In this document: one piece after another, positions 39,385 through 51,330 of the stretch
Layout of the letters: each line of letters opens with the position of its first letter
Position numbering within the stretch: the stretch's first letter is position 1
Source: Syngnathus acus
Taxonomy: Eukaryota; Chordata; Actinopteri; Syngnathiformes; Syngnathidae
Reading direction: 5' to 3'
Length of the DNA: 64,000 nt
NCBI RefSeq assembly: GCF_901709675.1
Contig: NC_051097.1
Location: 10,394,039-10,458,038 of the forward strand
Program-made: the position numbers and the translations under genes
The notes under the pieces: generated by a model
The model's database searches: none
The model's input: the letters and a program-made list of their open reading frames with translations, nothing else
What the model was told of the DNA's origin: nothing

Positions 39385-40192
39385 TTTATTACCTTGGAAA
39401 ACATGTTGGAATGCGGCCCCAAGGACTAGAGCTTGACACCTGTGACCTTTGACCATGAGATTTCCCTAATAAAGTGGCCTGTTATTAGGTACACTTGAAA
39501 ATGGCGGTGTACCTAATGGAGTGTCCGTGTGATTCCCTCGTTAAGCGCAGCTGCGTGAAAGGTTTTAGCCCCTGCAGAACGTGAAAGGAGCTAAAACTTT
39601 TCACGCAGGTGCGCTTAACGAGGGTCACTTGGGAAACATGTTGGAACGCGGCCCCGAGGACTAGAGCTTGACACCTGTGACCTTTGACCATGATATTTCC
39701 CTAATAAAGTGGCCTGTTATTAGGTACACTTGAAAATGGCGGTGTACCTAATGGAGTGTCCGTGTGATTCCCTCGTTAAGCGCAGCTGCGTGAAAAGTTT
39801 TAGCTCCTGCGGAACGTGAAAGTGACCAAAAACTTTTCACGCAGGTGCGCTTAACGAGGGTCACTTGGGAAACATGTTGGAACGCGGCCCTGAGGACTAG
39901 AGCTTGACACCTGTGACCTTTGACCATGATATCTCCCTAATAAAGTGGCCTGTTATGAGGTACACTTGAAAATGGCGGTGTACCTAATGGAGTGTCCGTG
40001 TGATTCCCTCGTTAAGCGCAGCTGCGTGAAAAGTTTTAGCCCCTGCAGAACGTGAAAGGAGCTAAAACTTTTCACGCAGGTGCGCTTAACGAGGGTCACT
40101 TGGGAACCATATTGGAACGCGGCCCCGAGGAATAGAGCTTGACACCTGTGACCTTTGACCATGATATCTCCCTAATAAAGTGGCCTGTTATT
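39385..40192 (+). repeat. 236-bp satellite, about 3.4 tandem copies
   Basis: A unit of about 236 bp recurs; the same phrase (ACTAGAGCTTGACACC or near) occurs at about 39424, 39660, 39896 and 40133. Each full unit contains a strong inverted repeat with arms of about 34 bases, for example 39536-39569 against 39590-39624, and a shorter palindrome around TAGGTACACTTGAAAATGG. The array is joined to CCCTAA repeat on its left and to TTAGGG repeat on its right (from 40192). Copies differ at few positions, which suggests recent amplification or homogenisation. Confidence 0.88.
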
Positions 40193-40256
40193 AGGGTTAG
40201 GGTTGAGGTTAGAGTTTGAAACTTTGAAACCCTAACCCTAGCTTTAAACCCTAACT
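40192..40256. repeat. Short telomere-like palindrome
   Basis: A few TTAGGG-like units are followed within 30 bases by CCCTAACCCTAG and CCCTAAC units. This is a second, small head-to-head arrangement at the right end of the satellite. Confidence 0.7.
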
Positions 40257-40451
40257 CGCCTGCCCCCTACACTATTGGATTTCACTGGTAGGTAGTGGGC
40301 GTGATCCATTGGTTTGCTCCGCCAACTTGGGGGTGGAGCCACCTTATGTATTTACACATAAATACTTGCATTTGTTTGCATATGCGTACGCATACAAAGC
40401 GAGGTTCCAATTGTAAAATCACTGGGTATAAAATCACATTTGACTATATGC

Positions 40452-40524
40452 TCACACCTGGGATCGAACCAGGTTCCTACGGAGCAAGAGCCCGCGTCAC
40501 CAACCAGTCGGCTATTTCGACCTG
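40452..40524 (-). pseudogene. Degenerate tRNA-like sequence B
   Basis: On the minus strand there is a box-A-like TAGCCGACTGGTTGGTGACG and a perfect 5-bp T stem around TTCGATC (CCTGG/CCAGG). A pairable anticodon arm has loop CTCTTGC, which would read CTT. The acceptor stem pairs poorly, so this is likely a tRNA-derived relic and not an active tRNA gene. Confidence 0.45.
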
Positions 40525-40679
40525 TCAACCCTCAGCCGTCTGCACTCTTTTGTACTAATGATGTGCATTCCAGTTAAGAACTGAATCTTTAGAATCGGTT
40601 CACTCAAAAGATTTGTTCAAAAGAATCGTTCACCAAATCGTTCGCTACACTTTATTTATTCATTTATTTATTTTTACCT

Positions 40680-40890
40680 CGTGTAGTGTACCTGTCCATG
40701 AGGTGTACCTAATCACAGGCCACTTCATTAGGGAAAAACCTTATGTGGGAAAAGTGCCACACCCGCCCTCACCCCCACTTTCTGATTGGCTGTTTGATCT
40801 GTGACGTCACTCGGGCGCTCCATTAGGTACACCGCCATTTTCAGGTGTACCTAATTTCAGGCCACTTCATTAGGGAAAAATCATGGTCAA
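40680..40890 (-). repeat. Inverted, diverged copies of part of the 236-bp satellite
   Basis: The segment at about 40829-40890, read on the minus strand, repeats the satellite stretch that runs from TTTGACCATGAT through CCCTAATGAAGTGGCC to GGCGGTGTACCTAATG. A second partial copy lies at about 40700-40738. The GGTGTACCTAAT...GGCCACTTCATTAGGG phrase is reminiscent of a dispersed vertebrate DNA transposon end, so the satellite may have grown from such an element. Confidence 0.65.
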
Positions 40891-41239
40891 AGCATAACTG
40901 AAAGTGAAAAGTGCCACACCCGCAAATATAAAAACAAGGAATAATACACCAGACAAGTTTTAACATAAATCTTTATTTAATACCAATAATATCAAAAGTA
41001 AATTTCAAACCAGCAATCTAATGTTAAATTGCAGTAGATATATTGGATAACAATATTTGGGCGTATATATGCATACACGTTATTTAAAAATTTCTATAAA
41101 TGTTATAAAATCAAGATTACCCAAAGAGAAGCATAATCTCCCCGTTGTTGCATAACGGCGCATGCCTTCATGCAATAAAGTTAGCCGTTACCTTGGAGAA
41201 AACGTGCATAAAAGAAGTGGTGTTTCAGTGAACGGTTCT

Positions 41240-41500
41240 TTCTTTCCTTGAAAATCATAAATCTACATTCTGGTTTACATAGTTCACGTCAGGAGGGAGA
41301 CGCAACACGTTCACTGACGCACGGGAAGAAGGCAGTTCACCCATTGACTCGTTTGCGAACGGGAAAGTCCGGATTCGTTCCCTCACTGATCCATTCTCGC
41401 GATGAACTGGAAATGCGAATCACTCACTCACTGATTCGTTCGTTGGTGAACGGGAAATGCAATTCACGACTCGTTCGTGAACGGGAAGTTAAGTCATTTT
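41240..41500 (+). repeat. Minisatellite-like GTTC/GAACGGGAA repeats
   Basis: Short diverged units containing CTGATTCGTTC and GAACGGGAA recur at intervals of about 45 bases between 41318 and 41490. Related TTCACT...GATTCGTTC palindromes occur at 40570-40640 and 41605-41665. They may be ends and interior of a hAT-like element; the family was not assigned. Confidence 0.45.
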
Positions 41501-41689
41501 CTTCTTCGTTTTGTTTTACGGCGAGGTGGCACCAGCTTCAATGGGCATTACCGACACCTACTGGTTGAAGGCATATGACCTGAAGAAAAAAAAAAACTAT
41601 CACTTTAGGAAGTGATTCGTTCTCTCTCGTTCACTGAAAAGATTCGTTCTTTTGAACGAATTGTTCACTCACGAGCCAACACAAGTTCA

Positions 41690-42085
41690 GAAGAACCGTG
41701 TGCGAATCTCACACATGGTTTTGTGTAATATATAAAGGTTGGACAGAGCGGGTCTCAAACCCTGGTCGACTGAGTACCAGGCCAAGTTTTACACCATTCG
41801 GCCACATTGCCATGAAAGTTTGTCTTTTTGTGTATGGGTCGTCTAATGATCTCTCTAATCTACAAATACAAAAACCTGCTACAAAATTGTAAGATCTAAA
41901 TATGGTCTTACGGGTAAAGCTTTTGCCTTGGGTTCAGGAGAACCGAGTTCGAATCTCACACATGACTGTGTGAGTCTTGCATTGTAGTCCGTATAATTTC
42001 CAACTGTTACACGGAGCAGGATTCGGACCCGCTTCTCCTGTACTCCAGACCAATATTATTCTATTTGGCCACTTTGGCAGAGAAA
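41690..42085. pseudogene. Cluster of degenerate tRNA-like sequences
   Basis: At least three tRNA-like units lie close together. One on the plus strand (about 41893-41968) has TGGTCTTACGGGTAAAGC and GAGTTCGAATCTC. One on the minus strand (about 41748-41815) reads GTGGCCGAATGGTGTAAAAC and GGGTTTGAGACCC. One on the minus strand (about 42008-42085) has GTGGCCAAATAGAATAATA and a perfect T arm around TCCGAAT. A partial copy at 41695-41720 shares AATCTCACACATG with the first. Stems are incomplete, so they look like tRNA-derived relics. Confidence 0.45.
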
Positions 42086-42089
42086 TTTC

Positions 42090-43618
42090 GAAAAGAAAAT
42101 TTGGTAGTCATTCAAAGCATCTGAGGTAACCACCGGAAATCAAGCTGTATTTCAACGTTCGTGTATCTATTTTAAAACAAAAGTCAAATAACCACTCTTT
42201 TGTCTATTTTTAATATTTGCTTCCAAACGAAATTTCCAATGGCCAAAAAGGAGACACGGATCATTCCTTTATATTGTGTACACCGTGTGACACATTCGAG
42301 TTCTAACGTCACCTTCATTCGTTTGCAGCATTAATCACTTTTTCTTCTAGATCAAGTAATGTACAATAGAGCCCATTTCCTTCTAAAATAACAAATATGT
42401 ACTACCACTATTTTGGCACATTTACATAATTATCTTCATCCTCATAAAATGACTGAAATCAATAAATAAGACATGCATTACGGATTTAGAGGTTGTTGTT
42501 TTTCTACGAGTGAGGTTATGCAGTTGATTAATTAACTACAGTGTGAAAGGATCATTTGGCTTTTGCGCTGGAGTGCTATAACGATAGTATCCTTTTTTTA
42601 AGGCCTTTAATAAAGTACATTTCGTTACAAGCTAGCACCAGGTTCACTTGTAATGTCATTTTCCTCCTTGGAAGTGAGCTGAAGCGCTAATATTACCGCA
42701 GGGGCACAGTCTGGAACCGTCAAATTCCCACAGCATACTTGCTGACCAAAACAGCAGAACCAAGCCACGAAGAAAAGCAATGCAAAACCTTACAAAGTTT
42801 TAAGTTCTGACTTCATCCACACATTTGTTACACTCACTCACTTTATCGACTTAAGATGCTTTTACTGACATAATTTTTGTTGGTTTGAATGCTTACACCT
42901 TGTATCATCAGACATACAGTACAGGAAGTTTCCTTTACAGCAACAACTTTACACTGCCCTCTATTGGTGAGGCGTGTAAACGTCATGGTGCCAGCTTGTC
43001 ACGAAAATCCACCAGGAAAAAAGAGTGGAAAAAAAATACACGTTAAACATTCAAGCAGTAAATATTTTCAAAAGGAGCAAAAAGTAGAAACTCCCAGCAG
43101 CAGTAGCAGCAGCAGTACATAGGACCACAGCGCCCCTAGCAGGTCGATGAGAGGTATTGCAAAGCAAAGCACTCTAAAGGGATTAGTGCTGTGTACAAGG
43201 TCTTGTTGGCCACATTGAAGGAACCTGGAGGGCTTGTATGGATAAACAAATTGTTGTAGGACGGTGGCAACAAGTATGGAAAGCAATTGGAGCATTATTC
43301 AGTCTTTTTAACGTTCTGTAACGCTCAAACCGCTTTCCATAGGAAACAAAGAGCGGATTACCATGGCAACGTTTGTCAAATGAAATGAACCTGAGCTGTT
43401 ACATTGAATGGGCGCTCTGCTTGTATGCAGTAGAAAACGTTTTTATACTGTATGCGTTGTGTATCACGTTAGCTTAAGGCTCGTTACATGAATGAATTGA
43501 AACGTTCCCTTGTCGTGTCCTATAGAAAAGTGTTAGTGTAAAAGAGTCATGCTACACAGTCATGTCGAGTCCACTCCTTCTTTGAGATCACGGTGGCTCC
43601 AGCCGGTTTGGTACCAGC
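42090..43618. other. Gene-free DNA, including the pitpnm3 3' UTR on the minus strand
   Basis: No coding region or RNA gene was recognised. The right part should hold the 3' UTR of pitpnm3. A short CAG/AGC-type microsatellite lies around 43098-43120. Confidence 0.5.
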
Positions 43619-46600
43619 TCATTTGGGGCCGAACAAGTCGGCACCTCCCTCCTTGGTGCTTCCACCGCGTCCCCAGCATCCGGCCGCCAAGCTCATGCTC
43701 CGCTGCGCCGCCACCACCGCCGCCGGCGTCGTCGTAGCGCGCTCCGCCTCGCACTGGCTCTGCGTCCGCTCCGTCCGGCCCGGAGGCTTGGGCGAGGTGG
43801 ATGGCGCTCCGCCGGGCTTCTTTGCGGAAATGGTGCGGAAGATGTGGTTGCGCTTGCGCAGGAAGTCCCCCGAGGCGCCGCCCATCCCGAAGCTGCGCTT
43901 GCGCAGGACCATGCGGGCGCTGGCCGGCTTGGCGGGACGGGACCGCTGGTTGTACTCCAGCTGGGACAGGTGCGAGGCGTAGCCATCTGGAATGAACTGA
44001 ATGCAAGATGGTGCTCACTTAGGTCATTCTTCTCGACCACCACGGAGGGAGGCCCTTCATTCTCGGTGGCTTCACGATCATTACCTGACACTGATGCTGC
44101 ATCTTCTTTGTGGGTCTTCCCACTATGTAGATGTGCGACGGCGGGAGGCCGACGTTGGAGTACACCGAAATGTCCTTGCTGGAGCCGTAGGCAGCGAAGA
44201 TCCTCATTTGGGCCTGAGTGCATAGAGAGAGAGAGAAAGGGGGTCAACCTTTTGGGCGGAGTTTCATTTCTTCATTTTCTCCGACTACGGATAATGGCCC
44301 GACCTCGCCGACGAGGCACTTGAGGAAGTTGGCCTTGTGGCGGAGCGGGTCGTGAACCAGGCCGTCGCAGAAGGAGACCACGCCGTGCGGGAAGTTGTGC
44401 TGTGAGAGCCACGCCACCACGCGCTGCTTCTGCATGTCCGGACGCCCCGTCACGTACACGATCAGATAGCCCAGGTCCTGCCAGTACCTGACACAAATCC
44501 AAAATGTACACTAAGGGATCATAATCATCCGACGAAAGAAAATGGAGAGTCCTTACCTGACCACATCCACGGCTCCCGCTCGCACCTTGGGGTCGCTGCC
44601 CATGATGGACACGCTGGCGGCAAACGAGCCGTCGATGCTGAACACCACAAACTCGGTCCCGCGCGGCACCACGGTGAGGTAGCTGTCGGCAAAGGTGTGG
44701 TCGCCCCTTGTGACGGGAAAAAGCCAAGACGCCTTTGATGCCAAGTCCTTCCACGCCACTGAGGCGATTCTCATTCTGCGTACCTGACCACCATTTTGAC
44801 GGGATACACCCCGATGCCCAGCCGCTTGTTGTCGGGGAGCGCATACGAGACGCGGCCGCTGCTATTGGTGAGCTGCGTGTCGAAGTAGACCCATTCGCCC
44901 GAGGGTGGCTGCGTCATGATGTGAATGTCGATCTGTTGCAAAAATGCCGGCGTTATCCAGCTGATGTTGAACGGTTGGGACGCCAGCAAACTTGGACGCT
45001 TACCTTCTCTCCCGTGAGCGTCACCATGTCCAGTGGGCCGTACATGAAGCGAGCCGTCATCGTCTGGGCGCCGTCCTCCATGAACACGCCGTCATTCGCG
45101 CGGTGGTTGGCAGTCACATTCTGACAGGAGGGGGGGGGGAAAAACGTGTTTGTGCCAGAATCAAAAGTAAACCGTAAAAACATCTTACCCGGATTTTGAC
45201 ATGAGTGCGTTTGCGCAACCATTTCTCCCTGGGCTTGGACGGCGTGAACTCCGACACTTCTTTACCGTTGAGCTCCAGAATTCCGGAGTTCTCGTGCCTC
45301 ATCACCTGCGAAAGCCACGTTCAGCCGCTTGAGATTGAAAAGCACCGGCGAGCCGAGACGCGAGCAACCTGTCGGAGCAGGAAGGACACCACGTCGGTGG
45401 ACTCCCAGTAGGAGGCGTGGAAGAGGTGTGGCAGGGCCACGGTGGGGAAGGCCGTCAGGGCATCGGGGCAGTAGAGGGCGTAGTCCATCCGCTTGCTGCC
45501 CCACCAGCGGGATGCGACTGCAACATTGAAAATGGACAAGCGCGCATTTAAGCCATGTTTCCAGCTTTCTTCCAATCACACGGTAGAAAAGTGACGCCAG
45601 AGACATTGAACCAGCGGGTCACGGCACCAAAAGTGTAAGCTCGCCTAACCGAGGATGGCTATCTATCCTAAGGAGGAAGAGGACGTCTCAGGGGGACGAA
45701 GAAGGAGCTCGTGTCCTCACACTGCACACCCCGGGGGTACCTTGCTTCAAGTTCTTTAGCGCCCCGGCTGAGCTGACGTCTGTGATGTCAGAGCCGGCGT
45801 CCGAGCTGGGTTCCGACTCGGCGCCTCTCGGGAACACCTGTCGGGTTTTCCTGCACGAGCGCAACGACGGCGTCCGGGAGGCGAGTTTATGGTAGGATTT
45901 GGGCAGCTGGGACAGAAGACTGGGCCTTTTTCCCACCGGGCCGGCTGAGGGGACGTTTAGGTATCAGTGCCCGAGTACTGTGCGGAAAGGCTGGAAGCCG
46001 ACTTACTGTTGGCGACGTTGGAGACCGCGTAGGAGTCGGCCAATCCCGACACCTGGCTCGCCAGGCTGGCCTCGCTCGCTCGGCGGTGACAACGGATGTG
46101 AGGCACCCCAGGAGACGTGGACGGAGGCGGGTATGGCGCGTCCACTGAAATGTGAGTGCCGCCATCTGCTGGTGAGAAGCAAAACAGCCAAAACAAATAT
46201 GACTTGAAGCTTTCCCAGGTCTTGTGGTATTTAAAAAGACGTCATACTACTTAAAGAATAAAGAAGCTGATGGTTACTGACTGGAGGGCGGCCAGTTGAG
46301 GACGGGCACGGGGATGCAGGTCTCGTTCACGCCAGTCTCCTGACTGCGGTAGAGCGCCGGCTCCATCAGGAGCTGAGGGTTACTCTGTACCGTCTCCACT
46401 GGAGGCACAAGCTACTCGTTAAAAGGGCTTGCTTGAAATCATCTGAGACGGATGGAAAACATGCGCACCCAGCAGAGCCGAGTGTCCGTCGCCCAGGGGA
46501 AAGCGCTGGTAGCGGGGGACGCTGAAGGGGGGCAGCAGGTGGAAGCGTTTGTCTAAGAGAGGTTCCAGGCGGGAGGCTGACGGGTCTGCCGGGTGGAACA

Positions 46601-49600
46601 GGTTGTACACCTGCTGGCAGGCCGGACGCAGAGCCGTCACTGAAGACACACAAGACAAAACACGCCCGCCGTCAGCCAGTTGCATTCCACACGAATCAAA
46701 GTCCTGACATTTACGGCATCCTCACCGTCCAAGGAGGGCACCACCGTCTTCCTGAGCGCCAGCACCAGGCCCAGAGGAGATCCGAACAGGAAGAAGTCTG
46801 TCACCTCAAAGTCAAACTTGCCCAGTGAGCCTCCCTCCAGCATGGTGCTGTTGCTGGAGCGGCGAGAGCAAGGCTCGGCGTGGATCACGCTGGAGTGCAG
46901 GCTGCTCCCAAATAAAAACAAAAACAAAGTGGTTGATGTGGTAGAACCTGGACAACACTCCACCCAACCATAAATAAGTTATACCAGACCTGGACAAGAA
47001 GGCCTGATGATGCTTTATGGTGTCAATCTCGTAGGTGGAGGAGTCGCTGCGTTTGCGCGGCAGCTGCTTCTTGGGGTCGTCGGGCCCCGAGCATCGAGGG
47101 ATGTCGATGTTACTCCGGCTCAGGTGCCGACTTCCCTCCAGGGACGGCGTGGCGCTGTTGATGACGATGCCGGGAGAAAGCAGCTCCGTGTCCTGACACG
47201 CCACCGGGACGCGCGCCGTTAGCTCCGATGCTAACCGCGTCGGCAATCGAGACGATGGATGGTACCTGCACGCTGACGGCGCTGCCCCGCCTGCTGCTGT
47301 TGGGACTTTCCAACACCAGAACCGAACTACTGCACAGAGCGTCAAAGCCCAGGATGCCTCCCACGCAGTCTCCGATCACGCACACCTGCAAAACACGTCA
47401 CGATTGCAAGTATTGTCCTATAAAAACAATTGATTTCTTGTGCTGTGCTGACCTGTCCGTTGAAGGAGGTTCCTTCCAGCGACCTGATGAAGTCGGCGTA
47501 CACCTGGTTGGCTCTGAGGATGACGGCGGCCACGGCGTCCTGGTACTGCGGCGCCGAGGTGGCGAGGAGCGGCAGCGCGGCCAGCGGGATGTGATCCTGA
47601 CTGCTCGAGAGGCAGCCCTCGTCGTAGCTGTACGGACTCAGGCTGCGGAGGGAGGACACGCCAACCAACTATTGACTTTTTTGATGTCCAAGGTTTTAGA
47701 AATCTGGAGGATGTGGCCGCCTCCAAATTTGACATGCAAGAAAAAAAGACACACAACTCACTTGGACACCAGCGAGAAGGCTTCCACGCAGACAGCGGGA
47801 CACGGTACTGTGCGGATGGCGATGCGGCCCAGCGCGGTCGGGTAGTGAACCCTCATCACCGTCTCGAAGGCGCCGCTCAGCGTGTTGACGTCACCTTGCT
47901 TGCTTGCTTGTTCGCCTGCTCCAGCAAATAAGTACACGCATCTCATAAAGCAAACAAATTAAGGCTGCTAGCCAAAGGCTAACACTTGATGCGTACCTGA
48001 GCCCGTGTCCAAAATGTTTCCTCCATGCAGGACCAGAATTAGCACGTGAATTTTGGATGACTGCAGACATTGCTGAGATGCCTACGGGAGGAGGCAAAAG
48101 CGTCGAGGACACGTAAGAACACATAAGAAATTTCATTGGTTTCATTGGTGTGGCGAGAAGGGCGTGTAGGACACCTCGCCATGCGTCTCCTCGTTGGTCA
48201 TGGCGCCGAATTCCCCGGCCGACTCGGGATACAGCGACTCTGACGCACAAAGGCCCACGTCACACGCGATGGAGATACGCCAGGCGGAAGATGGCCGCCA
48301 CCTCACCTTGACCCTCGTCCACTTCGATGGTTTCCATTTTGTCCATCAGGTCGTTGGAGCTCCACTTGGTGATCTCCTTGGGGAACGCGTCCTCGCCGTC
48401 AGAGAAGCTGTCTGAAGAGCACACCGGCCGCGGTGAGCTAGCTCCTCCTCCATCTTGCGCGTGTGCAGGTGTGTGTCACCGAGGACTTTACCGTGCGCGT
48501 CAAAGAACTCATCATCCGTGCTGTCGTCGGACTCTCGCGCAATGCTCTGCATCCTCCACTCGCTCAGGCTGTGATGAGAAGGACTTCCTGGAAGGAGACG
48601 CCAAAGTAGCCGGCCTTCACATGGCTGCTCCACGCTAGCGTGTTCCACTTTAGCGGTCAAAATGATGACACCAGCAATTAGCTTGTCGCTCTGTGATGTC
48701 GAATGACATCACTTCACGTAAATATGCCTTCGAGCAGAAGTGCTCCGGTAACCTGGCCAATCCCCGAACCATGTTTTACGAAACGGGACGGCGCAACGTA
48801 CCTCCTCTCTTGGACGACCTGTTGGAGGATCTGGACGACGTGGACCACTGCTTGGTTAGCTCGCCCCGGTTGTCCAACGCGCCCGGCTTCACTTCACCGG
48901 CCTCGGTCTCGGCGGCGGATCCGGCGGCGACCCGCGGCTCCTGATCCCTGTTCTGGTCCTGAGGGGCCGGGCAGCCGTTGGTGTCGGGGCCGCCGCCCTC
49001 CTCGCTGAGGCTGTATTGGGCCATCTTCTTGGCAAGGGCCAGTTGGGTCTCCAGCTCCAGCTGTCGGATGTCCTCGATGGTGAGGCCGTACCACTCGTCC
49101 TGCCAGCACCACGCCTGGCGGTGGGCTCGCACCATCACTTTGCGCAGACCTGCGACGGCGACAGTGATGGCTCTAATTACCATCTCGCTTGGCGTCCCTC
49201 CCGCGTCGGCCGGCGCCACTTTGGCAAATGAAGCAAACGATTTTTGCTGGCAGAGTAATTAATGGCGCGTGTAAAAAGGTTGGATATTACAAGATGCTTT
49301 GAGCCCCATTCCACTTAGAGCGACGGGACAAAGGGGACTCGCGGAAAGAAGCTGAGTCAGCGGAATAAATTGCCGCAAATGAGAGAATGGAGTCCAGAAA
49401 TGGAGCAGCTGCTGGTTCATTAGCTTGGATGCTCGTGATACCCGTGAGGCAGCCAGAACTTTGATTAAAAGTCATGCCTGCCTCTTTAATGTTGCACTTT
49501 TTGCAGTCCAGCTGAAATCACTCCATTTGGGACTGAAATGACAAATAATGTCAAAAGTCAGCTTTGGCTTTTGTGCTTCACCCTACCGACGTCATGGATG

Positions 49601-51330
49601 AAGCGCTCGATCTTGGACTGCATGCCCCAGTAGCGGAACTCCACTTTGCACAGCTTGTAGGCGCACATGACCGAGCGGTCGCCGGAACTCCGGTTGATCT
49701 CCTCGATCCAGTCTTCAGACAGCGGGCCTCGCCTGGTCTTGAGCGATTGGTACAGTCGGGGGTCTTCTTCTGCCAGGTACTCGTGGGGGGCGATGTAGTC
49801 CTTGACGATGTCGATGGGGTCTGGGGGGGGGGGACCATCAATGGGCAACTCCATTTGGACTCCCAGTAACATTGGTGACTTACCGACTGTCCTTTGTCTC
49901 TTCTCAGCAGAGGACAGACTAAAGACATCCGATTGGTCGCCGGTGTCAGGCATGTAGTACGTCTCGATGTCGATGGAGAACTTCTCTACGAATGGACACG
50001 TGTACCTGCGGTGTAAGGGGAGCCGCTCGCTTAGGGAATTTCTAGCATGCGGTCAGCCAAACGTTTGAGGCTCGGGTGTCGGAAAGTCCTCAACCAAACG
50101 GCGCCCCCACCTGGTGCGCGTGTACGGGTAGGCGTTCCATGACTCCTCCTCCACGCGCAGGGCGGCCTGAGGCAGGATGGAGCAAAACCAGGACGGGATG
50201 TGCTTGCCGATGTGGTAAACCTTGTGGGTGTACTGACCCGAGCCTCCGGGCCCGTCCTGGTACGGTTTGTTCTCCAGGATCTCCACGCCGCTGCCCTCGC
50301 CGCAGCTCTCCTCGCGGCTCTTTTTCTGAAAATCATAGCGGAGGGGATCCTCAGCATGTTAAATGAACATTTCCTTTCACAAAATAAAAACAAAAATTTT
50401 TTTTTCACCATATATGACTAAGCTACCGTGGCACAATGCATCTCAGCGAGTTGTTGATGACATCAGACAGAATTGCGTCCCCCGGGTCCGAAAACAGGCA
50501 GCAGGTGGCGGCTGCGTTCAGATCCACTAAAGCCTGAGCTTCTTTTTTTTTTTTTTTTTTTAAAGTTCAGTCTGAGATGACAGCAGCCCGGCCGGCCTGT
50601 TGTCATGGCAACATGGACTCGGCTGATGAACGACGGCGTGCTGATGTCACTCGTTACTGGGGCGACCGGCACACGGCTGTGACGCTGAGCCGGAAAAGGG
50701 AGGGACAGCGGTGAGAGGGTGGGGGGGCGTGTAACTTATTTAATTCCGCACTGAGGCACTAACTACTACACACGCACGCATGCACACTCACATGGACGCT
50801 TGTCAACACATTGCCTGCACTTAACTTCCATAAAACATTGGAACATTAAATATGATGACGAGATGGGGCATGAGAGCGATATTAAAAGCGATGCAAATAC
50901 GATATACAGACGTATAGAGAGGCAGAGAATATTAAATCTAATGTATAGATGGTGTAGAAAACTAAATATGATGTCAATATTTTTAGTCATCAGCAACTGC
51001 GGTTGGCTTTACCCCAAAACATCAGTTTCTGAGCAAAAAGCAGAAAAAAAGGAGCTTCATCGGAAAAAAGAAAAAAACACGAAACAGTGACTGCTTTGCT
51101 TTTGTGGCACCTCAAACTATAAAACAAAATCAATTTAATTTGTTCAAATTATTGGACCGATTAATCGGTTCGCGTAATTTGATTCGGCCAAACTTCGAAA
51201 TGGGTCAGATCTGATGTAAATATGCCTTCATGCAAGTGCGGATTGTACCGACCTGTATCATGTAGAGCTGAGCTATGCGGTACTCGTCCACGCTCATGGG
51301 CATGGGGATGCGGTACTCCTTGATCAGCAT
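43619..51330 (-). CDS. pitpnm3: Membrane-associated phosphatidylinositol transfer protein 3 (Nir1/RdgB family) with full PITP domain
   Basis: RdgB-family protein that moves phosphatidylinositol/phosphatidic acid at ER-plasma membrane contacts. Twenty-six coding exons, from 51330-51253, 50325-50111, 50005-49884, 49820-49587 and 49149-48802 to 44213-44085 and 43996-43619; the sum is 1399 residues in one frame. Domains: PITP domain from residue 1 ([18 protein letters not shown] to about residue 265, with [14 protein letters not shown]), FFAT-like motif DDEFFDAHD (exon 48587-48492), DDHD-type region ([34 protein letters not shown]) and C-terminal LNS2 domain ([36 protein letters not shown]). The tail [12 protein letters not shown]...GPK and WVYFDT wording match PITPNM3. 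PITPNM2 remains possible, since its human copy is the one next to MPHOSPH9. Human PITPNM3 lacks the PITP domain; this gene has it. Confidence 0.85.

Noticed and set aside
38354-39456. Long Leu-Gly-Glu or Asn-Pro-Ser repeat proteins on both strands (up to 293 aa)
   Set aside because: They are translations of the TTAGGG/CCCTAA array, which has few stop codons in several frames. There are no splice or start signals and no domain.
43693-44323. Several 120-190 aa frames across the pitpnm3 3' exons
   Set aside because: Other frames of a GC-rich coding exon; they run over clear splice sites of pitpnm3.
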